From: Nitrosarchaeum sp.
Lineage (GTDB): Archaea; Thermoproteota; Nitrososphaeria; Nitrososphaerales; Nitrosopumilaceae
Length of the DNA stretch: 64,000 bases
Assembly: GCF_025699065.1 (NCBI RefSeq)
Contig: NZ_JAILWF010000002.1
Location: 1 to 64,000, forward strand
Direction: 5' to 3'
In this document: one piece after another, positions 47,589 to 55,806 of the stretch
How the letters are laid out: every line of letters begins with the position of its first letter
Position numbering within the stretch: the stretch's first letter is position 1
The notes under the pieces: generated by a model
Told to the model about the DNA's origin: nothing
Seen by the model: the letters and a program-made list of their open reading frames with translations, nothing else
The model's database searches: none
Translations under genes and position numbers: made by a program

Positions 47589-47904
47589 GGTAGTAGATCT
47601 GTTGGTTCCAGTCTAGACGGATAGCCCCATTTCAAGGCATACAAGATCCGCCACGTAGACGAGGAAGCGTGGATGCTCCACCTTAGGATTGCTCCCTCCC
47701 GGACCTCATCCCTTTCGATAGTTCGAACTTAGACGTTATCCCTTCGGATAATTCTTGTCCTGCAACCACCCGCCTCGGCGTGATTTCATTTCCGCACACC
47801 AAGCGGGAATTACCTATCTAGAGATTTACCCAACAGTTACTGATCTCTGCGTATAGCCGGTTTCAGAATAGGGCACGGCTGGCACCCCAATCCTACCTAC
47901 TACC
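47589..47904 (-). ncRNA. SRP (7S) RNA
   Basis: A GC-rich non-coding island in an AT-rich genome. On the minus strand the 5' GGTAGTAG pairs with the 3' CTACTACC to close helix 1. The helix 8 core reads GGTCCGGGAGGGAGCA, with a GGGA (GNRA-type) tetraloop, followed by CCTAAGGTGGAGC, as in archaeal SRP RNA. The length of about 316 nt is normal. It binds SRP54/SRP19 for co-translational targeting. A TATA box lies 22 nt upstream. Confidence 0.93.
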
Positions 47905-47925
47905 ATTTTTTTCTATGATGGTATG

Positions 47926-47933
47926 TTATATTT
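47926..47933 (-). promoter_or_regulatory. TATA box for SRP RNA
   Basis: AAATATAA on the minus strand lies 22-29 nt upstream of the predicted SRP RNA 5' end, and just beyond the ttuA stop at 47937. This gives an independent promoter for the RNA. Confidence 0.65.
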
Positions 47934-47936
47934 GCA

Positions 47937-48851
47937 TTAGGTTTGATTTTCTTTTAGTTTTAAAACCATATTACACACAGAACAGATCTTTCCAGTGCAT
48001 TCATTGCCACATTTTATACAAATTGTCTTTTGTTTGTTATTTCCTTCTTTAACAATTTGAGATACTTTGACTATTGACTGATAGAGATTATTTTTAATTC
48101 CACTATGTTTTCCTTCTAATGAATTTAAAAACTCTCTAATTTCTGTTCTTATCCCCTCATTCATGTGTGGACAAGGTTCCGTTTGAAATGGGATGTCGTT
48201 TGTAAATGCATAAAATACAATTTCAGATTCATAAATCTCACAAAATGGCTTTATCTTTCTTAACGTGTTACTGGAATTATCTGGATTCATCCAACCAATT
48301 TTAGTAGTATCTCCAGATAACATGTTTATTACAAATGTCTGCAACGTGTCATCTAAATTATGCCCTGTTGCTATCACATCTGCACCAATGTCTTTTGCTG
48401 CATGATCAATTGCACGTCTTCTTAGAGTTCCACAAATTGAACATGAAGATGTTTTTTCATTTTCTCTCAAATCTAGTGCTTCTTCTAGTGTTAAATCAAA
48501 CAATTCTTTATAAGAAAAAACTTTGTGTTCTACGTTTAATTTAGTACAATATTTTTGGACAATTTCTAATGCCTCATTTCTATAACCTGGAATACCTTCA
48601 TCAATTGTTACTGCCTTTATTCTAAAGTTATGTGTTTTAGTCATTTGGTTAATGATTTCAAGTAAAGCAAGTGAATCTTTACCGCCAGATACTGCAACTG
48701 CTACTAGTTCATTATTTTGAATCATATCGTATTTTGAAATAGTTTTTGCAGTTTTTCTTACGATAGAACTTGAAAAACATTTGGAGCATAATTTCTCTCC
48801 GGAATATTTACGCGTGTATGCTGCCTGATTCTCACATCTATCGCATTTCAT
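47937..48851 (-). CDS. tRNA 2-thiolation protein TtuA/NcsA family (Ctu1/Ncs6 like)
   Basis: An ATP-dependent sulfurtransferase that thiolates tRNA uridines. An N-terminal zinc finger (CDRC, CSKC) precedes the PP-loop SGGKDS near residues 52-57. The conserved Cys pair in SCSICGTLRRR and the later Cys in EPCPHMNEG can hold the Fe-S cluster of this family. A C-terminal finger (CIKCGNEC, CSVC) completes it. The length is 304 residues. Whether it modifies U34 or U54 cannot be decided from sequence alone. Confidence 0.9.
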   Translation of the reverse strand: MKCDRCENQAAYTRKYSGEKLCSKCFSSSIVRKTAKTISKYDMIQNNELVAVAVSGGKDSLALLEIINQMTKTHNFRIKAVTIDEGIPGYRNEALEIVQKYCTKLNVEHKVFSYKELFDLTLEEALDLRENEKTSSCSICGTLRRRAIDHAAKDIGADVIATGHNLDDTLQTFVINMLSGDTTKIGWMNPDNSSNTLRKIKPFCEIYESEIVFYAFTNDIPFQTEPCPHMNEGIRTEIREFLNSLEGKHSGIKNNLYQSIVKVSQIVKEGNNKQKTICIKCGNECTGKICSVCNMVLKLKENQT

Positions 48852-48895
48852 TAAATTGTGTGGTTTTTTTTCATTAATGATTCTTTAGGTATTTT

Positions 48896-50098
48896 TTAGA
48901 TAGTAAACCAGCCTGATTTCATATATGATAATGCAATATTCAAACCAAACAAAGCAAATGTGAATGCGTAAATTCCCCACATTGTAATGTTTACTGCCTT
49001 ATCAGAAATTTTCTTATCTATGATTGTATGAATAAATTTTCCGCCATCTAAAATTGGTAATGGTAACATGTTGATGATTCCAATAAAAAATGATATCATC
49101 CATAACCATAGCAAAAACATTGAAACATTTGGATCATTCCATTCAATAAAATTCAAAACTGGTTTGTATGCAAATGAATTATCTCTCATTATCCCTATTA
49201 GTCCTCTTTGTGGATCTTCAGGTGATGGAATTATTTCAACAGGAAATTGTAAAATCTGTCCATTTCTAAGTACTGAAACATTTGCAATTTCACCTGGAAT
49301 CAGCTCTGTCTTTTGAAAATCCAACGGACTCAATATTTGGATTCCATTAATTGAAGTAATAATGTCATTTGCAAGTAGTCCTGCTTTTTCTGCTCCAGAG
49401 TTTTCAATTATTGAAAGTATCAGTACACCGTCTGGTAAATCATAAAATGTACTTAGCAATGGTTCAGGTAAAACCATTGCAAAGAAAGGATTTGTTAAAA
49501 GTATTAATCCTAATGCAAATGCAAAAATTACATTTGAAGTAGCTCCTGCACCAATAACTCTTAATTTTGAAATCTTTTTTGCTTTGTTAAATTCTTCCTC
49601 ATCTGGTTCTACAAATCCTGCAAACATTGCAATGAATATTGCAAATCCACCAGTTTTTATCTTAATTTTTTCTAGTGTTGCAACAATACCGTGAGCACCT
49701 TCATGAATAACTAAAACAATTGGAATTGATAGTAAAAAGTATAGAATTGATGATGAAGATGTCAAAGTTACACCAGGAATTAAAACAGTTAACTGTGAAA
49801 ATTCCGTTGGTGCTACAAAGTAGTTAGAAATATTTGATAGTAAAAACCAAAATGCAAATCCCATCATAAGAAAACCTGCAACTACACTAACATTAGCAAA
49901 AATTTTGATTCCTCGTCTAGTTCGTCCTAACATTCTTGTTAACGCTAATTGTACTTGCTGATTTTTGTAAACTAGACTGTAAATTTTTAGCTCAAAGCCA
50001 TGTTTTTCTAATTTTAATCCCTTGGCAACTATCAAAATTACTACCCACGCTATTAACACATAGATTATCGAATTTTGAGTAATGAAATCAAGGTCCAA
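48896..50098 (-). CDS. Site-2 protease family M50 membrane metalloprotease with PDZ domain
   Basis: An intramembrane zinc protease. The HEGAH motif (HExxH) gives His132, Glu133 and His136 in a membrane helix, and LPILDGGKFIH near the C-terminus supplies the LDG motif. A PDZ-like domain lies between (AEKAGLLANDIITSINGIQI). About six membrane segments are visible in 400 residues. The likely role is regulated proteolysis; no partner is encoded nearby. Confidence 0.9.
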   Translation of the reverse strand: MDLDFITQNSIIYVLIAWVVILIVAKGLKLEKHGFELKIYSLVYKNQQVQLALTRMLGRTRRGIKIFANVSVVAGFLMMGFAFWFLLSNISNYFVAPTEFSQLTVLIPGVTLTSSSSILYFLLSIPIVLVIHEGAHGIVATLEKIKIKTGGFAIFIAMFAGFVEPDEEEFNKAKKISKLRVIGAGATSNVIFAFALGLILLTNPFFAMVLPEPLLSTFYDLPDGVLILSIIENSGAEKAGLLANDIITSINGIQILSPLDFQKTELIPGEIANVSVLRNGQILQFPVEIIPSPEDPQRGLIGIMRDNSFAYKPVLNFIEWNDPNVSMFLLWLWMISFFIGIINMLPLPILDGGKFIHTIIDKKISDKAVNITMWGIYAFTFALFGLNIALSYMKSGWFTI

Positions 50099-50140
50099 AC
50101 TAATTGTTAATTTTTTAAACTACGGTCATTTATAGGTATT

Positions 50141-50452
50141 ATGAAGCCAGTCATGATTATCTCCACATATCCTAACAAAATTTCAATTACAAAAATTGCA
50201 AATCAATTAATTAAAAATAAAGTCATAGCATGTGTTAACATTACTAAAATTTCATCAATTTATTCTTGGAATGATAAAATTGAAAACACTACTGAATATC
50301 TTGCAATTTTCAAAACCACACAAAAAAATAAAAAAACTCTCAAAGAAAAAATCAGAGAGACTCATCCTTATCAAGTTCCTGAGATTGCTGAAATTGCTAT
50401 TACATCAACAAACACGTCTTATCTCAAATGGTTAGTAGAATCAACATCTTAG
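50141..50452 (+). CDS. cutA: Divalent-cation tolerance protein CutA
   Basis: A 103-residue trimeric CutA1-like protein. The segments VIACVNI, SIYSWNDKIE and HPYQVPEI are family signatures. Its physiological role in archaea is not settled; copper tolerance is the historical link. It overlaps the pelota stop by four bases. Confidence 0.95.
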   Translation: MKPVMIISTYPNKISITKIANQLIKNKVIACVNITKISSIYSWNDKIENTTEYLAIFKTTQKNKKTLKEKIRETHPYQVPEIAEIAITSTNTSYLKWLVESTS

Positions 50453-51501
50453 GCCTCTATAGCATAACGCAGCAAAGAAACTATTCCTCCCAATCCAGTA
50501 ACTCTTAGACCTATATCTGTAGAAGAGTCCACACTGTACGTTTTCACACCTTTACTTTCTGCATCATTAAGAAGTTCTATTACTTTTTTTTCATCATTTG
50601 TTTGGATTGCTTTATCTGAGAAAACAAGTAACTCAACAGCACCAAATTGGTTTGCCTTGAAGGTTTCCTCAAAACCCATGGTAAATTTCCTGCTTTTTTT
50701 GTTTGCCCTTAGCATTATCTCATCAATTATTGAAGATACTTTAGCCAGTTTACTCTCTGACATTATTTCTTTCATAGTTTGGGATTTCGTAAATGTATAA
50801 ATTCCATCTTCCCCGCCTGAATCAATTCCCTCTGCAATCTGAATTTTATATTTTTGAGCATTTTGGGATTTTAAAATAAAATTGGAAAATCTTTTTTTTG
50901 TTTCTCCTGGACCAAATATTATAATAGTATCTGTTTCTTTAGATATAGAAAATAATGCTTGTTGAATCTGTTCAAAAAATTTTTCTATATTGAAATTTGT
51001 TTTGTATCTTTTTCCTCCAGAACCAGAATAGATATTTGGAATAAACTCCAAATGTGTTCCTTTTAGTCTTGCTATTCCGCAATCTCCAGTATCAATTGCA
51101 ACTAATACAAAACCTACTTGCTTGTTATTTGATTCAATTAAATTTTTTTCAACTGGTGACCACTTTTTCTTTGTGATTGTTATGCCATCATTTACTTTAA
51201 GAATAAATGAATGATGTGATCCATGAGGTACAGATTCATTACTTGATTCTAATATGGTACCACTAATTCTTAATCTATCTAAAACATCATCAAGGGATAT
51301 TTTTTCTACATTTAATGCAATTCTTACTCTGATTCTTTCACCCTTGTCTGGTCTTGCATAATCTTTTTCTAATTTAATTACTCTAGTTGTATCTCCAACT
51401 ATCCTATCCCCTTCATTGATTACACGACGTAAATTCAAAAGATCATCAGAATCTTCTGGCATTACAGAAATTGAATTATCGTCAATTGTTTTTGTAATCA
51501 T
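50449..51501 (-). CDS. pelA: Ribosome rescue factor pelota (aPelota/Dom34)
   Basis: The eRF1-related factor that works with aABCE1 to split stalled ribosomes. The N-terminal Sm-like domain (LEKDYARPDKGERIRVRI, SGTILESS) lacks the NIKS motif of eRF1. The central domain has VAIDTGDCGIARLKG and the C-terminal domain ends in SLLRYAIEA. The length of 350 residues is normal. Confidence 0.95.
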   Translation of the reverse strand: MITKTIDDNSISVMPEDSDDLLNLRRVINEGDRIVGDTTRVIKLEKDYARPDKGERIRVRIALNVEKISLDDVLDRLRISGTILESSNESVPHGSHHSFILKVNDGITITKKKWSPVEKNLIESNNKQVGFVLVAIDTGDCGIARLKGTHLEFIPNIYSGSGGKRYKTNFNIEKFFEQIQQALFSISKETDTIIIFGPGETKKRFSNFILKSQNAQKYKIQIAEGIDSGGEDGIYTFTKSQTMKEIMSESKLAKVSSIIDEIMLRANKKSRKFTMGFEETFKANQFGAVELLVFSDKAIQTNDEKKVIELLNDAESKGVKTYSVDSSTDIGLRVTGLGGIVSLLRYAIEA

Positions 51502-51533
51502 GATCTTATACTAATTAACAGAAACAAAAGAGT

Positions 51534-51950
51534 TTAGCTTGTAACTTCGCTAGTTTTTGTCTCTTCAGTTTTTTTCTTTAGATAATTTTCAACCCAATCT
51601 AATGTGAGCACTCCCGATTCAGCTAGATTTGTTAAAGAATTTGCAGAGGCTTCACCTACTACCTTTCCACTGTTTTTTCTTATTTGACGCCACTTGAGTG
51701 CAGTATTTCCGCTCTTCGAATTATAGATAATTCCAAGAATGTCTCTAGCGTTTACAAATGTAATGTCTCTTACTTTTTTTAGAGTAACTTTGTCTGCGGC
51801 TTCAACATAAATTGATCCTAAGATGTCTTCTCTTTCAGCAAATACTTCTGAATCTTCCAAATAACTTCTTGGAGCATAAGATCGGCATGTACTGCCAATT
51901 ACAAATCTTCTAAAACTTTCCAATGATGCAGGAGTGTCAATTGTAACCAT
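51534..51950 (-). CDS. Conserved hypothetical protein upstream of pelota
   Basis: I do not recognise the family. From the ATG at 51950 it is about 138 residues with mixed alpha/beta character and an acidic/Lys tail (KKKTEETKTSE). A GTG at 51965 extends the frame, but a minus-strand TGATAAATG element is about 25 nt upstream of 51950, so the ATG fits a leaderless start. It lies 32 bases upstream of pelota on the same strand and may share a transcript, suggesting but not proving a translation-related role. Confidence 0.7.
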   Translation of the reverse strand: MVTIDTPASLESFRRFVIGSTCRSYAPRSYLEDSEVFAEREDILGSIYVEAADKVTLKKVRDITFVNARDILGIIYNSKSGNTALKWRQIRKNSGKVVGEASANSLTNLAESGVLTLDWVENYLKKKTEETKTSEVTS

Positions 51951-52029
51951 TTTGAATAAATCCACAGTTCGTCATTTATCAATCTTGTTGAAAGACTCAA
52001 TAGGCATCTGCCTGAATTATGCCTTGCTG

Positions 52030-52085
52030 GCAGTGATGACCCTATCCCTTTGATTGATGATGAGGATCTTGAGTTCTGAGCCTGC
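52030..52085 (+). ncRNA. C/D box guide sRNA
   Basis: In an otherwise empty spacer, box C is GTGATGA (52033-52039), box C' ATGATGA (57-63 of the same hundred), and box D CTGA (52076-52079). A D'-like TTGA lies at 52050-52053. The intervals of 10 and 12 bases between boxes are normal guide lengths. This is the layout of archaeal 2'-O-methylation guide RNAs bound by L7Ae, Nop5 and fibrillarin. The ends are approximate. No confident promoter is visible, so it might be processed from a longer RNA. Confidence 0.7.
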
Positions 52086-52121
52086 TTAGAATTTTTATGA
52101 TAGACATGATACTTTCATATC

Positions 52122-52541
52122 ATGAAGTCTTTAACTGAATATCTAACATACAACGTAAAAGGACGTAGAGCATTTGTCAATATTACTCCCGATGTAAGAA
52201 AACTGGTTCTTAAAAGTAAAGTCCAAGAGGGACTTTGTCTAGTAAATGCAATGCATATCACTGCAAGTGTTTTCATCAATGATAATGAAAGTGGTTTGCA
52301 TCATGATTATGAAAAATGGTTAGAATCACTTGCACCCCATGAACCAGTTGATCAATATGAGCACAATAATACTGGCGAAGACAATGCAGATGCTCATTTA
52401 AAACGACAAATAATGGGAAGAGAAGTTGTTGTTGCTATTACAAATGGTAAATTAGATTTTGGTCCATGGGAACAAATCTTTTATGGTGAATTTGACGGAC
52501 AAAGACCAAAAAGAGTGCTAGTTAAAATTATTGGCGAGTAA
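52122..52541 (+). CDS. yjbQ: YjbQ/UPF0047 family protein
   Basis: A 139-residue UPF0047 protein. The family signature is seen in [20 protein letters not shown], the [13 protein letters not shown] segment (Asp and His ligands) and the closing [23 protein letters not shown] secondary thiamine-phosphate synthase activity has been reported for some members; it is not certain here. The stop is one base from the convergent zinc-protein stop. Confidence 0.93.
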   Translation: MKSLTEYLTYNVKGRRAFVNITPDVRKLVLKSKVQEGLCLVNAMHITASVFINDNESGLHHDYEKWLESLAPHEPVDQYEHNNTGEDNADAHLKRQIMGREVVVAITNGKLDFGPWEQIFYGEFDGQRPKRVLVKIIGE

Positions 52542-52542
52542 T

Positions 52543-52707
52543 TTATCCGAAATCTACATCGCGTTTCTGACTTTGTGATTCGTTCTTTCTTGCAGAAGCT
52601 CTAAACTCCTCATCATGATTCTGAGGCCCATGTCCACATTTTACACATGCCACTTTGAACCCATCATCATCTTTTTGCCAAGTCTCACAGCCACAAAAAC
52701 ATGCCAT
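52543..52707 (-). CDS. Small Cys-rich zinc protein (54 aa)
   Basis: An ORF from the ATG at 52707 to TAA at 52543. Four to five cysteines (CFCGC near the start, CVKC at 21-24) can form a zinc ribbon; a charged tail rich in Lys, Arg, Asp and Ser follows. No family is recognised. Such tiny ribbons recur in this window. Confidence 0.6.
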   Translation of the reverse strand: MACFCGCETWQKDDDGFKVACVKCGHGPQNHDEEFRASARKNESQSQKRDVDFG

Positions 52708-52759
52708 ATGTCATATTGTTTTCAATACGATATATCCTTTGGGATCATTCGATTTATTT

Positions 52760-53218
52760 CTAAGATGTTTTACAACACTCGCCCATTGGAATCTCATGAT
52801 CATGAGGGCATTTTCTTGGATGCTTTAACATGGTACAAAGCGCATCTGTAAATTGTTTATTCATATGATGTTCGATTCCACATACCATCTCTTCATCTAT
52901 TGCAACTTTTAATGCACTGTCCATCAAAACTTCTAACAGTCTACTATTTCTCATCATACTCGAACCGATTCTTTCTCCATCTTGGGTTAGTGTTACACCT
53001 GCCTTGTTGTAATTTACAAGATTTTTTTCATTTAGTTTTTTTAGCATTTGTACAACACTTGGCTGTCTGACATTAAGCATCTTTGCAATTGTAGATATCT
53101 TGACATCTTCTCCTCTTTCTTTTATGTGCCAAATTGCCTTGAGATACATCTCAACATGTTCAGCTTCTGCTGTTCCTACAAAAAGAGTTTCATCGTTTTC
53201 ATCATTTAATGTATCCAT
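52760..53218 (-). CDS. DtxR/MntR-family metal-dependent repressor
   Basis: An iron- or manganese-responsive regulator of 152 residues. The N-terminal winged helix (STIAKMLNVRQPSVVQMLKKL) reads DNA. The metal/dimerisation part has the conserved MVCGIEHHM and CPHDHEIP segments, with Cys, Glu and His ligands; no SH3 domain is present. It starts one base after the TrmB-like gene, so both form an operon. Confidence 0.9.
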   Translation of the reverse strand: MDTLNDENDETLFVGTAEAEHVEMYLKAIWHIKERGEDVKISTIAKMLNVRQPSVVQMLKKLNEKNLVNYNKAGVTLTQDGERIGSSMMRNSRLLEVLMDSALKVAIDEEMVCGIEHHMNKQFTDALCTMLKHPRKCPHDHEIPMGECCKTS

Positions 53219-53219
53219 A

Positions 53220-53987
53220 CTATACCACCTTTGAATCTTTTAATAAATATTCAAAATACTGTCTTGCAAATCCAGCTAATCCTGTATGATCTGCCCAAAT
53301 TGCTACCAAATCTGGAGTATTCATTGCTCCCATCTCTGGACCCAATAAAATTACAACATATCTGTTATCTGAAATTATCCCTCCTCCGAAGAGTCCTTTT
53401 TTGATTTTTACAGTTGCAACTCTGCTTATTGCCTTAAGTGATTCTTTATCCATTTTATCTGAAGTTAATATCTTGATATCTACCCCTTTATCATGTAGCG
53501 CTCTTAGTTTTGGCAATGCCTGTCTGACTAATTCTTGCCCTGCTTCTGGCAATGCAATCATTACTTCATTTCTGCAAGATTCAACCATCTCCAAAATTTT
53601 TGAAGCAATATTTATTGCGCCAGATAATACCCATATGTCTGGTCTTTCACTGGTTCCGCTTTTTTCATACAAGGGCACAAGCTCGTTTAAAATAATATTT
53701 TGATTTTGTAAAAAATCATTTTGCATCTTTTGTTTTGTAGTCTCTAATCCTGTAGATGGAGATTTTGCAAAATATTTTGTTGGTCTTGAATCGTCTGAAC
53801 CAATCCAACCCTTTTCTTCTAATGTTCCTAAAACCTCATAAATTTTTGAATATGGAACGCCTGATTTTTGGCTAAGATCAGAGGCTGTCAATTCCCCTGT
53901 TTCAAGTAATGATGCAAATGTTCTTGTTTCATAACTAGTAAGGCCAATTTTTTCTAGAGCCTTTCTTGTCTTGTCAGTTATGTTCAT
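53220..53987 (-). CDS. TrmB-family transcriptional regulator
   Basis: An archaeal TrmB-like regulator of 255 residues. The winged helix is LTSYETRTFASLLETGELTASDLS-type with YSKIYEVLGTLEEKGWI. A PLD-like/ligand-binding C-terminal domain follows, typical of sugar-sensing TrmB, but the effector is unknown. It is divergent from the radical SAM gene at 54104 and cotranscribed with the DtxR gene; either regulator could control that promoter. Confidence 0.88.
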   Translation of the reverse strand: MNITDKTRKALEKIGLTSYETRTFASLLETGELTASDLSQKSGVPYSKIYEVLGTLEEKGWIGSDDSRPTKYFAKSPSTGLETTKQKMQNDFLQNQNIILNELVPLYEKSGTSERPDIWVLSGAINIASKILEMVESCRNEVMIALPEAGQELVRQALPKLRALHDKGVDIKILTSDKMDKESLKAISRVATVKIKKGLFGGGIISDNRYVVILLGPEMGAMNTPDLVAIWADHTGLAGFARQYFEYLLKDSKVV

Positions 53988-54010
53988 GCGATCTAATCGT
54001 TAAGTTTTGA

Positions 54011-54077
54011 TATTTAAATCAGTCACGCCTGATTACTAAATTCCATACGGGGGCAAGTAGGCAATGCATTATATACC
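54011..54077. promoter_or_regulatory. Divergent promoters of the trmB-dtxR operon and the radical SAM gene, with inverted repeat
   Basis: A minus-strand GATTTAAATA box (54011-54020) lies about 25 nt from the trmB ATG. A plus-strand TTATATA (54069-54075) precedes the radical SAM ATG by about 29 nt. GGCAA (54060-54064) and TTGCC (54090-54094) form an inverted repeat bracketing the plus-strand TATA box, a plausible operator. Confidence 0.5.
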
Positions 54078-54103
54078 ATTTTAGAAAAGTTGCCAATGTA
54101 AGC

Positions 54104-55768
54104 ATGGCATTAATTCAGATTTCCAATCAATCAACTAAAAGTCTAGGCAAGAAATCTACTATTAGATTCACTCAAAGCATATGTCCTGACTGTAACATGA
54201 TATTAGATGCAGAAGTCTTTGAGCGAGACGACAAGGTCTACATGTCAAAGATTTGCCCAACTCATGGTGAGTGTGAGGAATTATACTTTGGTTCTTATCA
54301 AATGTACAAGAAATTCAGTACATACTGGGTAGATGGTAAAGGTGCTCATGCTCCAAACGTAATGATTGACAAATGTTCATGTCCAAATAACTGTGGATTG
54401 TGCTCAAACCACCTGTCACACAGTGGATTGGCAAACATGATTGTAACTAACAGATGTGATTTGACATGCTGGTATTGCTTCTTTTATGTAAAGAAAGGCC
54501 TTGAAGGCGCTTACATGTATGAACCAGATCATACACAAGTAAGAGGAATGATGAAGACTCTAAAGGCTGAAAGACCAATTCCAGGTAATTCTATTCAGAT
54601 TACTGGAGGTGAGCCAATGCTTAGAGAAGACATTGCTGATGTTATTAAAATAATGAAAGAAGAAGGCGTTGACCATGTCCAGATGAATACAAACGGTATC
54701 AGACATGCAATGGATCCAGAAGCAGCAAGAGAAGTCAGACTGGCTGGATGTAACAACTTGTATCTTTCATTTGATGGTGTTACTGCAAGAACAAATCCAA
54801 AGAATCACTGGGAGATTCCATATGCCCTTGATAGCTGCAGAAAAACAGGTACTACAGTAGTATTTGTTCCAACTGTAATTAAATCAATTAACGACCACGA
54901 ACTAGGTGGAATTATTCGATATGCACAAAAGAACATGGATGTAGTTCACGCAGTTAACTTTCAACCTGTATCACTAACCGGTAGAATGGGTAAAGGAGAA
55001 CGTGAAAAATATAGAATCACAGTTCCAGATTGCATTCAAAGAATCGAAGAGCAAACAAATGGTGAGGTAACTGTTGATGACTGGTTCCCAGTACCAAGTT
55101 GCATGCCACTAACTAATGTAATTGAAGCATTTTCTAGCAAACCAAAATACGAACTATCAATTCACTTTGCCTGTGGTGCAGGAACATACATCTTTGAAGA
55201 TGCAGAAACAAAGAAATTTGTTCCACTAACCAAGTTTTGTGATATTCAAGGAATGCTTGAACTCTTTGAGGACAAAGCAGAAGAAATTCGTTCTGGTAAA
55301 AACAAATACTTTACAATGCTTGAAGTTGTAAGAAAACTAAAGGGCTTTGTTGATACAAAGAAACAGCCAGCCGGATTAGATTTGGCAAAAATGTTTGGTA
55401 ATATCTTAATGAAGAGATCGTTTGAGTCAATTGGTTCATGGCATGTCAAAGGATTATTCTTAGGTATGATGCACTTCCAAGACAAATACAACGAAGACTT
55501 GGAAAGACTCCAAAGATGTGATATTCATTATCTTACACCAGACCTTAGAATTGTTCCATTCTGTGCATTTAATGTAATTCCGGAATGGTATAGAGACAGA
55601 ATTCAAAAGAAATATTCCATTACCGTAGAGGAATGGGAGCAAAGAGAAGGCGTCAAACTAGAAGACGGTTTGTATCGTGGTCTAATGAGACGTGGAGCAG
55701 GTGATGAACTTGCTGCTGGCTGTGCAAAGAGTCAAATGTTCCATGACGCTGCTCAGGCAACAATGTAA
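54104..55768 (+). CDS. Radical SAM protein, tetraether lipid synthase (Tes)-like
   Basis: A 554-residue radical SAM enzyme of the COG1964 type. The N-terminus carries CPDC and a CxxH pair, then CPNNCGLC, before the radical SAM motif CDLTCWYC. The TGGEPMLRED segment and the VQMNTNGIR region complete the TIM barrel. A C-terminal Cys segment (CDIHYLTPDLRIVPFC) follows. This layout fits the Tes (GDGT synthase) group that couples archaeol chains into tetraethers, as expected for GDGT-making Thaumarchaeota. Paralogous radical SAM proteins with similar ends exist, so the assignment is not firm. Confidence 0.7.
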   Translation: MALIQISNQSTKSLGKKSTIRFTQSICPDCNMILDAEVFERDDKVYMSKICPTHGECEELYFGSYQMYKKFSTYWVDGKGAHAPNVMIDKCSCPNNCGLCSNHLSHSGLANMIVTNRCDLTCWYCFFYVKKGLEGAYMYEPDHTQVRGMMKTLKAERPIPGNSIQITGGEPMLREDIADVIKIMKEEGVDHVQMNTNGIRHAMDPEAAREVRLAGCNNLYLSFDGVTARTNPKNHWEIPYALDSCRKTGTTVVFVPTVIKSINDHELGGIIRYAQKNMDVVHAVNFQPVSLTGRMGKGEREKYRITVPDCIQRIEEQTNGEVTVDDWFPVPSCMPLTNVIEAFSSKPKYELSIHFACGAGTYIFEDAETKKFVPLTKFCDIQGMLELFEDKAEEIRSGKNKYFTMLEVVRKLKGFVDTKKQPAGLDLAKMFGNILMKRSFESIGSWHVKGLFLGMMHFQDKYNEDLERLQRCDIHYLTPDLRIVPFCAFNVIPEWYRDRIQKKYSITVEEWEQREGVKLEDGLYRGLMRRGAGDELAAGCAKSQMFHDAAQATM

Positions 55769-55806
55769 ATCTTAGACCTTAAATTATCTAAAACTAATTT
55801 TGTTTT

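Noticed and set aside
47589-47904. rRNA fragment
   Set aside because: The GC-rich island has the SRP helix 8 motif and a closing helix 1, and no rRNA signature.
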